A stretch of DNA of 64,000 nt from an uncultured Desulfatiglans sp. (lineage in GTDB: Bacteria; Desulfobacterota; DSM-4660; Desulfatiglandales; Desulfatiglandaceae), in assembly GCA_900498135.1 (NCBI GenBank), contig LR026961.1, positions 347,176-411,175 of the forward strand. Direction: 5' to 3'. Below the pieces are notes generated by a model. That model worked only from the letters and a program-made list of their open reading frames with translations. It made no database searches and was not told where the DNA came from. Positions 27,785 to 36,736 of this stretch are shown one piece after another (positions within the stretch are counted from its first letter, which is position 1; each line of letters opens with the position of its first letter). A program made the translations under genes and the position numbers.

Positions 27785-29053
27785 TCAATTCATGCCTATC
27801 TTCTCAGGAGACGTTATCAAGACGGACAGGTTTTTCCCCTCATATCCAAGGGCCACAATGGCCACGCCATGGGTTTTGTCGATGAAGGCGCTTCTGTTTT
27901 TCAACTCGGGCCTGTAGGTGGCATGCTGCAAATAAGGTGTGGACGGATCCGCATCCATGATCTTCGCCGTTCCGCTCCCCTCCTCGGCATCAGGGTCGAC
28001 CTGTATGACCAGCATTCCGCAATCGGGCAGCACCTTGTCATAATGGATGGGCTGCCGGTTTTCCACCAGATAATATCGACCCCCCTCAAGGGGCACCTTG
28101 ACAGCCAGGATCCCTCCTTTCCCGGCAAGAGGCGCCAATACGACTCTCTGAGTCTCCCCCGGGTTTACGCGAACGACCTGTTCGGACGATATCCAGCCCA
28201 GTCTGATCTTTGTGAAGGAAGACAGCCCCGGCGGAGGCCCCTTCCGGTCGACGAAATGCGCCGACATCACATCCCATCCTCCCATGTAGATGGTGCATTC
28301 TTCCCAGCGATGGCGCATCGAAGCGTCAGCCTGACGCTCGAAATCATACAGTCAAGGCACCAGCCGCTTGCCGTGCTGCACACCTCCCAAGGCATGAAAG
28401 AGATCATGGGCGAACATCCCCAGATGGGCGTTTTCAGCGGCGACGAACACCCCTCCCGAAAAGGTCGCCCCGCCCTGGGCCCGGAGCGTCACGAATGCGG
28501 TATTTCTCCTCACGCCGGTCAACATCCCGGGGTTGGCGCAGTAGCAGATCATGCCGTAGCCCTTGCCGGGCAGGGTGAAGGCCCCGGGAATGACGAGCAT
28601 ATGATCGTATTGTGAGAAATCGATCCGTGCTTCGACCGCCGTCATGGCATCTTCGATCAATTTTCTGACCCTGCCCCGATCCACCTGAAAGTTATCCGGA
28701 CTCACGCGGTATTCCGAAAGGTCGTCGGGCAGGGGAATCCATCCCTCGAAATGAGGTTTAATCCAAGCCTGTCCGTAGGATTGGGCCTTTACATAATCGT
28801 TCAGTCGGTTGGTGGCCCTTTCCTTGATATGATTTAAATTGCATTCGGGCGCCACATCTTTGAAGCGGACCGCCAGCATGAGCACCCGCTGCTCCCCTTT
28901 TGCGCTGTTGGATTGCGGCCCGAGATCGGCGCCTCCAACCGCCACCCCGGAAGAACCCTCCGCCGGTCCGGCGACCGGGGCCCCCCTGCAGCCGGAAAAG
29001 AAGAGCACACAGAACAGAACGCCTAAACCGTATCGGGACATGACTGTCCGCAT
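27785..29053 (-). CDS. M6-like secreted metalloprotease interrupted by one in-frame TGA (candidate selenoprotein or pseudogene)
   Basis: Lipoprotein signal (YGLGVLFCVLFFSGC) then a domain like M6 peptidases: VLMLAVRFKDVAPECN near the start, the active-site region FAHDLFHALGGVQHGKRLVP, and after the stop LYDFERQ, ECTIYMGGWDVMSAH and SSFTKIRLGWI, the order of M6 proteins (zinc motif, LYD, WD-MS, LGW). The frame is continuous except TGA at 28352-28354 between VP and LYD. The zinc motif reads HDxxH rather than HExxH. Downstream of TGA an 11-bp stem with a GGC loop (28318-28342) has the position and loop G expected of a bacterial SECIS. Read through, the protein is 422 residues. Alternatives: nonsense pseudogene. 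ATG at 29053 follows GAGGAGGTG. Confidence 0.6.
28318..28342 (-). promoter_or_regulatory. SECIS-like hairpin downstream of in-frame TGA
   Basis: On the minus strand AGCGTCA-GGC-TGACGCT is a perfect 7-bp stem, extended outward by G.T, a C/C mismatch, T.G and T-A. The three-base loop GGC starts 21 nt after the TGA, and its first two bases are G, which meets the known bacterial SECIS pattern (short stem, loop G, loop ~16-37 nt from UGA). Function is inference. Confidence 0.45.
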
Positions 29054-29637
29054 CACAACAATCACCTCCTCTCTCCCATCTACTGGGTCAAAAAGACATG
29101 ATCGCCTTATTCGATGACACTTTTCCGGTGTTTTCCCCTCTAGCACGGAATCTGCCGGGCGAAGGGGGCAGGGAGATCGTGCGTGCCAGACTGGAGTCGG
29201 GAGCGGATGATCTGAAATCTTTCGGCAGATGGCGTCTGCCGAATTTCCCGTCAGATAACCCGTCAGAGGTGATAGTTACTCGCTTTCCTCGAATTTTTCA
29301 AGATCCGTCTGACCCATTTTCTTCACAGATGGTTTGATTTCCTTCTCCCTTAGGGTTATACATTGCGAAAAAACCCTTGCTATTTCTCCGTAACGGTCCA
29401 AATATGCGGGGCGGCCTCGTTTCACCGCCGGCTTGTTGGATGTAACGGCGCCCGTACCTCCCGAAATGCGATGCCCCGATTGATGCGGCGCCCGTTTCCC
29501 CCCTTTTGCTGCCGGGAACGGTTGTCTCCTTTCAGCGCAGATTGATCCGGAAATGAGGTTTTTCCCCCTATGCCGCCGGGCCCCCGGTGTGACAAGAGAA
29601 GAAGGGAGTCCTCGAACGACCCTTTTGGAGGCAGGAG
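29054..29637. other. Divergent promoter region with hairpin and repeat fragment
   Basis: 584 bp between the metalloprotease and BMP-Cache genes. It contains a perfect 9-bp hairpin TTCGGCAGA-TGGCG-TCTGCCGAA (29221-29243) and, near 29550, GATCCGGAAATGAGGTTTTT, the tip of the dispersed repeat's left arm. No gene seen. Confidence 0.5.
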
Positions 29638-31434
29638 ATGAAAGTGAAACACGTGGTCTATTCTTTGTTGTTTGCCTCGTTGGTCCTTCTTGTTCCGGCG
29701 GGGAATTCGTCCGCCCAGAACCCGACCCCTTTGAAGGTCGTGCTCGTCTTCGATATCGGTGGAAGAGGCGACGGAGGATTCAACGATGCCGCCCACAGAG
29801 GCCTCGAAAAAGCGGTTGCCGAACTGGGGGTCGAGGCCGTGTACGTGGATCAGGAGCGGAGGCTGGAGCGCGACCATGCCGTCGATGCGGCCGCGGCTTC
29901 CGATGCGGATCTGATCATCGGCGTCGGCTTCGCCTTCTCGGAGAAGTTGCATCAGCTCGCCCTGAAATTCCCCCGCAAAACATTCGTCTGTGTAGACTAC
30001 AGCATGAGGCGCGACGACAAGGGGCGCCCCTTGCCGCTGCCTCCCAATCTGGCCGGGCTTGCCTTCAGGGAGGAGGAAGGCTCATATCTCGTCGGGGCTA
30101 TCGCGGCCCTCACGAGCAAGACCGGGACCATCGGTTTTATCGGCGGGATGGATAACCCGATCATCCGGAGATTCCAGGCAGGGTACCTGGCCGGCGCACG
30201 CGCCGGGCGGCCGGATATCCGCGTGCTGTCGAAATATGCCGGGATAACCGGTGCAGCCTTCGACGATCCCGAGAAAGGATACCAGATCGCCCGCCGCATG
30301 TACCGGGAAGGGGCGGACATCATCTACCACGCATCGGGCGGCACAGGTGCCGGACTTTTCCGGGCGGCGAAGGAAACCAAGCGGCTGGCGATCGGTGTAG
30401 ACGTCGATCAGAGCGCTCAGGCGCCCGGTCTGGTGTTGACCAGCATGCTCAAACACATCGATGTCGCGGTGTTCGAAAGCGTCAAGGCCCGCGCGGAAGG
30501 GCGTTTCTCCGGAGGGCTCAAGACCTTCGGACTGAAGGAGAAAGGCGTTGGATTTGTTTATAACGACCAGAACCGGAACCTAATTCCCCCCGAGGCCTAT
30601 CACACCGCTCTCTCCCTGCAGCAAAGAATCGTCACGGGTGAGTTGGAGGTTCCCGCCTCGACCGATGAAAGACTGCTCCTGTCCCGGGAAGAGCTTCAGG
30701 AACTCCTGGTGCGGTTGCACTCGGAGGTGACGGGCGCGTTGGAAAGACTCGACGGTGATCTGACGCAGAGCGCAAAGGCGCTTGCCGGAAAGGACCTGAC
30801 AGGTGATGTTGCCCGGGCCATGCTTCGAAAGCTCTACGCCGACAACCCTTACATCATCGACTGCGAAACAGTCAACCCTGAAGGGATCATGGTGGCCGTC
30901 GAACCCCCGGAGCACAGGGCATCCGAGGGCAGCGACATCAGCGCTCAGGCCCACATGGTTAGACTGTTCAAGACGCGCGAACCGGTCTTGAGCGATTCAT
31001 TCCGCTCCGTCGAAGGCCCACAGGCGGCTGTCATTCACCATCCCGTATTTGCTTCCGACCAACGGTTCGTAGGTTCCATCTCGGCGCTTTTTGCGCCGGA
31101 ATACCTCTTGTCCGGCATCATCGGACCGGTCTCTTCCAACCTGCCGGTCGACATCTTCCTGATGCAGACCGACGGTCTGATTATCTACGATGTGGATGCG
31201 GAACAAATCGGACGGAACCTCTTTACGGATGCCCTGTACCAGCCCTTTCCCGAACTCGTTGCGCTGGGTGGAAAAATCGCTTCCACCCCTGAAGGTGAGG
31301 GTGTTTACAGCTTTTATCTGAAAGAAGGAAAAATCCCCGTAAAAAAGACGATTTTCTGGCGGACCGTCGACCTGCACGGCACCGCCTGGCGCATTGCCAT
31401 CGCCTGCGCGCAACAGCATATGGAAAATCCGTAA
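29638..31434 (+). CDS. BMP-family periplasmic binding protein fused to a Cache-like sensor domain
   Basis: 598 aa. Signal peptide to SSAQNP. Residues ~32-330 are a basic membrane protein (BMP/PnrA-like) ligand-binding domain: GRGDGGFNDAAHRGLEKAV, DLIIGVGFAFSEKLHQLALK and EEGSYLVGAIAALTSKTGTI. A helical linker (ELQELLVRLHSEVTGALERL) leads to a C-terminal Cache/PAS-like domain (~400-598: YIIDCETVNPEGIMVAVEPP, FVGSISALFAPEYLLSG, DIFLMQTDGLIIYDVDAEQI, GTAWRIAIAC). No transmembrane helix follows, so it is a soluble periplasmic protein. No permease or ATPase gene is beside it; binding BMP ligands (nucleosides, autoinducer-like molecules) and passing the signal on is inference. Confidence 0.82.
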   Translation: MKVKHVVYSLLFASLVLLVPAGNSSAQNPTPLKVVLVFDIGGRGDGGFNDAAHRGLEKAVAELGVEAVYVDQERRLERDHAVDAAAASDADLIIGVGFAFSEKLHQLALKFPRKTFVCVDYSMRRDDKGRPLPLPPNLAGLAFREEEGSYLVGAIAALTSKTGTIGFIGGMDNPIIRRFQAGYLAGARAGRPDIRVLSKYAGITGAAFDDPEKGYQIARRMYREGADIIYHASGGTGAGLFRAAKETKRLAIGVDVDQSAQAPGLVLTSMLKHIDVAVFESVKARAEGRFSGGLKTFGLKEKGVGFVYNDQNRNLIPPEAYHTALSLQQRIVTGELEVPASTDERLLLSREELQELLVRLHSEVTGALERLDGDLTQSAKALAGKDLTGDVARAMLRKLYADNPYIIDCETVNPEGIMVAVEPPEHRASEGSDISAQAHMVRLFKTREPVLSDSFRSVEGPQAAVIHHPVFASDQRFVGSISALFAPEYLLSGIIGPVSSNLPVDIFLMQTDGLIIYDVDAEQIGRNLFTDALYQPFPELVALGGKIASTPEGEGVYSFYLKEGKIPVKKTIFWRTVDLHGTAWRIAIACAQQHMENP

Positions 31435-31463
31435 TGGCCCAGGCGTCCGAGGAGAATCCGTTT

Positions 31464-31571
31464 CGGCGCCCATCTGTACGTTTGCCCATGCGGAGGCGGC
31501 CTGTAGGTCGCCGCACAAGCAAACGTGCAGATTGACGCCGAGATGGGCCAAAAAGACCATTTCCGGATGGG
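31464..31571. repeat. Dispersed inverted-repeat element, copy F
   Basis: Right half nearly identical to copy B: GGTCGCCGCACAAGCAAACG, GCAGATTGACGCCGAGATGG, AAAAAGACCATTTCCGGATGG minus one base. The left arm is short and reads CCCATCTGTACGTTTGCCCA. It fills the space between the BMP-Cache gene and the convergent binding-protein gene. Confidence 0.8.
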
Positions 31572-31573
31572 AT

Positions 31574-33133
31574 CTATCTATCTTTCATTTCCAGCATGTC
31601 CTCCAGCGTGTCGACCTCTTCCAATCCGAGCAGATCGCCGTCTTTTCGCTCACTGCCGTGCAAGGGCGAAAAATTGAGCACATTTCTGCTGACTCCATAG
31701 GACTCGATCTGCTCGTAGAGGAAGATTCCCGGGACATCCTCACGGATCAAAAGAAGGCTCTGAAGGTAAAGAGCCTTCCTTTTCTCCTGATCCATTTCAA
31801 AGCGTGCGGCCTCGAGCAGCGTGTCCAATTCCGCATTGGAATAATAGGAAATGGAAGATTTCGACGAAAAGAGCGGAACCAGAATGCCGTCCGCGTCGAA
31901 AATCGTATTGCCCCATCCGAGGAGATACAAAGACTCCGCTCGGCGGTTCTTGAAAATCTGCATATACTCGGCCCATTCATACACCTTGACGTGGACCCGG
32001 ATTCCGACCTTACCCAGCATGTCGGCAATCGCCGAAGCGACCTGCCGGTCGCGGATGTATCGCCCGGAGGGCGTGGCCAGCACAACGTCAAACCCCTCCG
32101 GATATCCCGCCTCCGCCAGAAGGTCTCTCGCTCTTTTGAGGTCGAAAGCATGCGGCTCCACAAAAGCATCATAACCAAAGGCATGCGTAACGAGGGGTGT
32201 GTTCAAGGGTTCACCAGCACCCAGAAGCCCGTCCCTGATCAGTGCATTACGGTCTATGGCATGACTGATCGCTTGGCGTACACGGCGGTCTGAAACGGGA
32301 CCGCTTTCCGCTTTCAGGAGATTGAATCCGACAAATATGACCCTGCCGCTTGGACCCGAGACCACATCGATGCCGGGCTGCTTCCGAAGATCGGATACTG
32401 CATGAGGCGGGACGCCCGCAGCGATATGGATATCCCCCTTTATCAAGGCCTCCATGCGCATATTGGGGTCAGGTATCGATCTGAGAACCAGACTCTTGAT
32501 CTTTGCCGGATTCGACCCCCAATAGCGGTCGTTTGCCTCCAGTTCTACGAACTGACCCGGCTCCCGGCGGACGAATCTGTAGCGCCCCGTCCCCACAGGG
32601 TGTTCCGCAAAATAAGCGTCCCCCTTTTCGCGGATATATTTTTCAGGGACAATGTAGGCAGCAAAAGCCATGCGCTTCGGCACAACCGGATCAGGCTTCG
32701 CTGTAACGATACGAACCGTAAAGGGATCGATCGCCACAACCTCTCTCAGGCCAGCGAAAAACGTATTGAAAGGGTTGCTTGAATCTTTTGCCCTCTTGAA
32801 GCTGAAAACGACGTCAGCAGCCGTCAACGGGTCCCCATTATGGAAAAAGACGCCCTGCCGGATCTTGAATTCCCAGGTTGTCGGATCAATAGTTCGATAG
32901 CTTTCGGCAAGGTTGGGTGAAAGTTCATCTTTTCCCCTTCTTCTCAAGAGACCGTCGAAAACAGTGGAACAATAGTTTAGATCCACAGATGAAATCGCTT
33001 TCTGGGGATCCAGACTCGTCACGTCGACACCCCGGGCGATCACGATCTTACCACTTGCCGCCGCACCTGTGACGCTGGGTAAACTTGTCAGAAGCATGCA
33101 CGCAACCACAGAAAACAAGATCGATTTATTCAT
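31574..33133 (-). CDS. ABC-type substrate-binding protein, family 5 (peptide/nickel type)
   Basis: 519-aa periplasmic binding protein with signal peptide (SILFSVVACMLLTSLPSVTG). Family 5 marks: DVTSLDPQKAISSVDLN, VFDGLLRR, LSPNLAESYRTIDPTTWEF, VFFHNGDPLTAADVVFSFKR, and FKNRRAESLYLLGWGNTIFD toward the end. Members bind oligopeptides, dipeptides or nickel. No permease or ATPase gene accompanies it, so it is an orphan binder. Given the adjacent chemoreceptors it might serve chemotaxis, as DppA does with Tap; that is inference. The stop lies a few bases from repeat F. Confidence 0.93.
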   Translation of the reverse strand: MNKSILFSVVACMLLTSLPSVTGAAASGKIVIARGVDVTSLDPQKAISSVDLNYCSTVFDGLLRRRGKDELSPNLAESYRTIDPTTWEFKIRQGVFFHNGDPLTAADVVFSFKRAKDSSNPFNTFFAGLREVVAIDPFTVRIVTAKPDPVVPKRMAFAAYIVPEKYIREKGDAYFAEHPVGTGRYRFVRREPGQFVELEANDRYWGSNPAKIKSLVLRSIPDPNMRMEALIKGDIHIAAGVPPHAVSDLRKQPGIDVVSGPSGRVIFVGFNLLKAESGPVSDRRVRQAISHAIDRNALIRDGLLGAGEPLNTPLVTHAFGYDAFVEPHAFDLKRARDLLAEAGYPEGFDVVLATPSGRYIRDRQVASAIADMLGKVGIRVHVKVYEWAEYMQIFKNRRAESLYLLGWGNTIFDADGILVPLFSSKSSISYYSNAELDTLLEAARFEMDQEKRKALYLQSLLLIREDVPGIFLYEQIESYGVSRNVLNFSPLHGSERKDGDLLGLEEVDTLEDMLEMKDR

Positions 33134-33182
33134 TTTGCGCTAAGACTCCCCTATCTACTAATGGATCTGGTATCCTGGTTAA

Positions 33183-33326
33183 GTTGCCAATCCGGAAATG
33201 GTCTTTTTGACCAATCTCGGCGCCAATCTGCCCGTTTGCCTGTGCGGCGGCCTGCAGCCCGCCTCAGTACAAACGCTTGATCGCCTTGATATTCGCCCAA
33301 AATCCTCATTTCCGAATTGGCAACTG
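33183..33326. repeat. Dispersed inverted-repeat element, copy G
   Basis: Reverse orientation, both arms present: GCCAATCCGGAAATGGTCTT, CCAATCTCGGCGCCAATCTG, centre GGCGGCCTGCAGCCCGCC, then ATCGCCTTGATATTCGCCC and CTCATTTCCGAATTGGCAAC. It differs from B mainly at the palindromic centre. Confidence 0.85.
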
Positions 33327-33896
33327 TGCCCTAACGAAAACTCACCGGATGGATCTAACTATCTGACAGCATATGTTGTGACTATAAAGTAACGAAAGTC
33401 TGGAAGTCAAGAATGAATATGGAAAATGCTTATGGTTAAAATGTTTCACAAAATTCCTTTTTTCTTTAAAAATTGATCCTCTATTTGCTCGTATTGGATC
33501 CTACTTAAACGATACCGGTACGATATACCTACGGTTTCAGATTTCCCCAACGCTGAATCAATGACAGATCTGTGCCTATTGCAGCTTATCTACATCCCCT
33601 GACTTTTCCCTTTGAGGCTATGGACTCCATACTCTGCAATCAAGGGTGGCCGCTTCGGCTTCCGGGGTCCTCGAGGGTGTCCCTGAGGCATCGGCCTATT
33701 TTCTTCTAAAGTCTTTTCTCGATCATCCGATTATGACCTATGCGAGGGGAGACGCAATCCGGTTTGCCCAAATGTTTGCTTTGCCTGAAGAACCAGGTGC
33801 TGAAAGCTGGAGGGCGGGTGTTACAAGAGTGGCAAAGCCCAAAGGCATGGAATAAGCGAAATTGGGATGCACCTTCAAGAAAAAGGAGCTGCGTTT
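33327..33896. other. Intergenic region upstream of the first chemoreceptor
   Basis: 570 bp, AT-rich around 33380-33480. Open frames here have no ribosome site or family marks. It presumably carries the promoter of the chemoreceptor/binding-protein pair that follows. No repeat beyond copy G. Confidence 0.45.
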
Positions 33897-35543
33897 ATGG
33901 GCGATGGACAATCGAAAAAATCGAGATTCGGCATTTCCTTCAAGACCTCTCTCGTGAGCGGCAGCACGGTGCTCGTCCTGCTGCTGATCAGCAGCGCCGT
34001 TTTCCTTCATCTGGAATCCGGATTGGTCTCCTTCCTGATCGATCGGCACATAGAAAGCGTTTCGGAGACCATCGATCAGCAGGCGGCCAACCAGAAAAAC
34101 GCCCTCAGCGAAAGCATGAAGGTCAACGCGGAGATTCTGGCAGGTATCTCTGCTACGTTCCTTTACAATTTTGATGAGGAGGGGATTGCGAAAACCCTGA
34201 TGCCTTATATGAAGCTTCCAGGGATCAGCGCAATCCAGGTCGTCGATCACAAGGAGAGGCCCTTTGCTGCGTTGTGGAGAGGCTCCGGCGTAATGTCGGG
34301 GCAGTCCCTGCCGGCGGAGTTGAAGGTGGATCCGACACTTTCATGGGGTGCCGACGCCGCTTTCGAAAAAGAAGGGGTTGGGCATGTTCGGATTTTCTTC
34401 ACCGATGCGCTGCTCAACGAGCTGATCCAGCAGAGCAGGGAAAAAATGAAAGTCGATATCACCGCTTTCCGCGAAGCAGCGGACAAGGGATATGACCATG
34501 CCCTCATCGAGCAGGCCGCAGTGATCGTAGGAGTGTTGATTGCATTGATCATCGTGATCACAGTTTGCCTCAGAATGGTTGCCGTAAAACCCCTGAACCG
34601 CATCATCGGCGGATTGCAGGGAGGGGCGGCGCAGGTGGCCGCTGCCTCGAATCAGATCGCTTCAGCCAGCCAGTCCCTTGCTCTAGGGGCATCCCAGCAA
34701 GCCTCCAGCATCGAAGAAACGAGCGCCACGCTGGAGGAGATCTCCTCGATGACCCATCAGAATGCGCAGAATGCTCAGGTTGTCAACGAAATCATGCGTG
34801 AGGAGGCAGCAGAAAATTTCAAGAGGATCCAAGAACAGATGAAGCTGATGAAGTCCGCCATCGCGTCCACCGTGGAATCAAGCCGAGAAACCGCGAAAAT
34901 TATCAAAACGATCGATGAAATTGCCTTTCAGACCAATCTGCTGGCGCTCAATGCCGCGGTGGAAGCCGCCCGGGCGGGCGAGGCCGGCGCAGGCTTCGCG
35001 GTGGTTGCGGATGAGGTAAGGAGCCTGGCGATCCGAGCCGCAGAAGCAGCGAAGACAACCAGTGAGCTGATCGAAAAGGCCGGGGTACGAATCAACGAAA
35101 CCAAGAACCTGAGCGACCAGGTTATGGAGGTTATGGATCAGAACAATGCGATTACCCAGAAAATTACGGTTCTGGTAGGGGAGATTGCCGGGGCTTCCCA
35201 GGAACAGGCCCAAGGAATCGAACAGGTGAACCGGGCGGCGACCCAGATGGAAAAGATCACGCAGGACAGTGCTGCAGGTGCCGAGGAGTCGGCCTCGGCT
35301 TCTCAGGAAATGAGCGCTCAGGCGGCTGAGATGCTGTCATATGTGGAAGAATTGGCTCTTATTGTGAGTGGGGCGGCGAGACAAGCCGGGGGTTTGGTCC
35401 TCAGCACGGCTGCAGCCGCTCCAAGGATCTCGGAAAGAGGAAAGAGGGGATGGCTTTTGAGATTATTGCCTCAAAAGGGATCCCCTGTGAATGGACGGAA
35501 CGTATTGGCCCAACATCCACTAACAGAAGGAGGCAGATCATGA
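33897..35543 (+). CDS. Methyl-accepting chemotaxis protein
   Basis: 548 aa. First membrane helix [19 protein letters not shown], a periplasmic sensor of ~160 residues ([37 protein letters not shown]), second helix [20 protein letters not shown], then, without a clear full HAMP domain, the cytoplasmic signalling domain with the kinase-contact tip [20 protein letters not shown] and [23 protein letters not shown] at 33897 follows AAGGAG; the in-frame ATG at 33867 is less likely. Its stop overlaps the start of a periplasmic binding protein gene (ATGA), so receptor and likely ligand binder are made together. Confidence 0.95.
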   Translation: MGDGQSKKSRFGISFKTSLVSGSTVLVLLLISSAVFLHLESGLVSFLIDRHIESVSETIDQQAANQKNALSESMKVNAEILAGISATFLYNFDEEGIAKTLMPYMKLPGISAIQVVDHKERPFAALWRGSGVMSGQSLPAELKVDPTLSWGADAAFEKEGVGHVRIFFTDALLNELIQQSREKMKVDITAFREAADKGYDHALIEQAAVIVGVLIALIIVITVCLRMVAVKPLNRIIGGLQGGAAQVAAASNQIASASQSLALGASQQASSIEETSATLEEISSMTHQNAQNAQVVNEIMREEAAENFKRIQEQMKLMKSAIASTVESSRETAKIIKTIDEIAFQTNLLALNAAVEAARAGEAGAGFAVVADEVRSLAIRAAEAAKTTSELIEKAGVRINETKNLSDQVMEVMDQNNAITQKITVLVGEIAGASQEQAQGIEQVNRAATQMEKITQDSAAGAEESASASQEMSAQAAEMLSYVEELALIVSGAARQAGGLVLSTAAAAPRISERGKRGWLLRLLPQKGSPVNGRNVLAQHPLTEGGRS

Positions 35544-36304
35544 AGGGAGTCCACAGAATGGGTCTCGGAGGCAGAAGTGGTTCGGTTGCAGTGCTGGCAG
35601 GCATTGTGATAGCGGTTATGATCGGTCTCATCACCGGTCCTGCCGCTGCAGAGGATTTGAAGGGGAGTTTGGCACAAATGCCGGTCTATGCCGAGAGCCC
35701 GAAGAAAGGGGTTCTTGTGGACCTGGTGAAGGCTATGGTTCAGGCATCCGGTAAGGATATTACTTTCCAGGTAGTCCCATTCAACCGGTCGATGCATGAT
35801 GTTGCGGACGGGAAGGTGGATTTTCACATGCCGCTCATTAAGCCGGAAAATCTGGATGAAGCCGCCTTGGACTACGCCTATTCAACGGAAACCATCTTTC
35901 ATGTCAATTTCATCCTGTATACCAACAAAAACAAGCCCGTGGACAAAAATAAACTCAGCGAATACTCGATCGAAACCGATTTGGCCCATGTGAACTACTT
36001 CGATTTCCCGATAAAGGGATCCGCCAAGCTGGACAGCAGCCTCAAAAAAGTGGACGCGGGCAGAATCGACGGATTCATTTTCGCTGATTTCGCCTCCGAT
36101 CCCATTGTGAAAAAGGAACAGCTGAACAACCTTCGTAGAGAATTATACCACACCTTCGATGTCAAAATTGTGCTCCCGAAAGGAGAAAAAGGGAAGGCAA
36201 CTGACCATTTTCTGACCCAGACGATCACCGCGATGAGAGCCGATGGTTCGTTCGACAGAATCATGTCGCCCATTGATCAGCCGTACGATGACTGGCAGCC
36301 GTAA
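35540..36304 (+). CDS. Periplasmic binding protein, family 3 type, coupled to chemoreceptor
   Basis: 254 aa with a signal peptide ([21 protein letters not shown], cleaved about AEDL). The mature part resembles solute-binding proteins of the amino-acid type: [40 protein letters not shown], then [20 protein letters not shown]. Start ATG at 35540 follows AAGGAGG and lies inside the stop of the chemoreceptor gene (ATGA). No transporter genes adjoin. Coupling to a chemoreceptor suggests that it presents a ligand to that receptor; this is inference, not shown. Confidence 0.82.
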   Translation: MKGVHRMGLGGRSGSVAVLAGIVIAVMIGLITGPAAAEDLKGSLAQMPVYAESPKKGVLVDLVKAMVQASGKDITFQVVPFNRSMHDVADGKVDFHMPLIKPENLDEAALDYAYSTETIFHVNFILYTNKNKPVDKNKLSEYSIETDLAHVNYFDFPIKGSAKLDSSLKKVDAGRIDGFIFADFASDPIVKKEQLNNLRRELYHTFDVKIVLPKGEKGKATDHFLTQTITAMRADGSFDRIMSPIDQPYDDWQP

Positions 36305-36736
36305 AGCGTGAGCCGGATTTCGGCCTCTTGAATATTCAGCACGTTCGACGTCCCCCGTTGAGGCTTGGAAGGGACCGTTGATTGTCTCCCGGCATCCGCG
36401 TCCGAAGAAACCCGATATGCCCGGTTCGTGAGCCGCAGAGCCTTCGCAGGCCGCCGCCCTCAACCGGGTCACGTATCTGCGGTTCCAAACAGCGGACACT
36501 CCGGAGCATCCCCTTTCCAGAAGAAGAAGCGCCCCTGCCTACCACTTAAAGTAAAGCACCATTCGTGGACAAACCGCTGAAAAGGATGATCCGGATCGAA
36601 AAATATCCGAATGGGGCTCAAGTCTTTCCGGGATGTGCCGATAGCTCCGAGAGAGGAAAGGGTCTTGGGCCTGTCCGGACCTATGCGCCGGAGGGAGTTC
36701 ACGGAACAGAAATTGGTATTTCACCCAGGAGGCCAC
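36305..36736. other. Intergenic region between binding protein and second chemoreceptor
   Basis: 432 bp. Several short frames are open but have no family marks or ribosome sites. It probably holds the promoter for the second chemoreceptor; no hairpin with a T-run was found. Confidence 0.4.
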
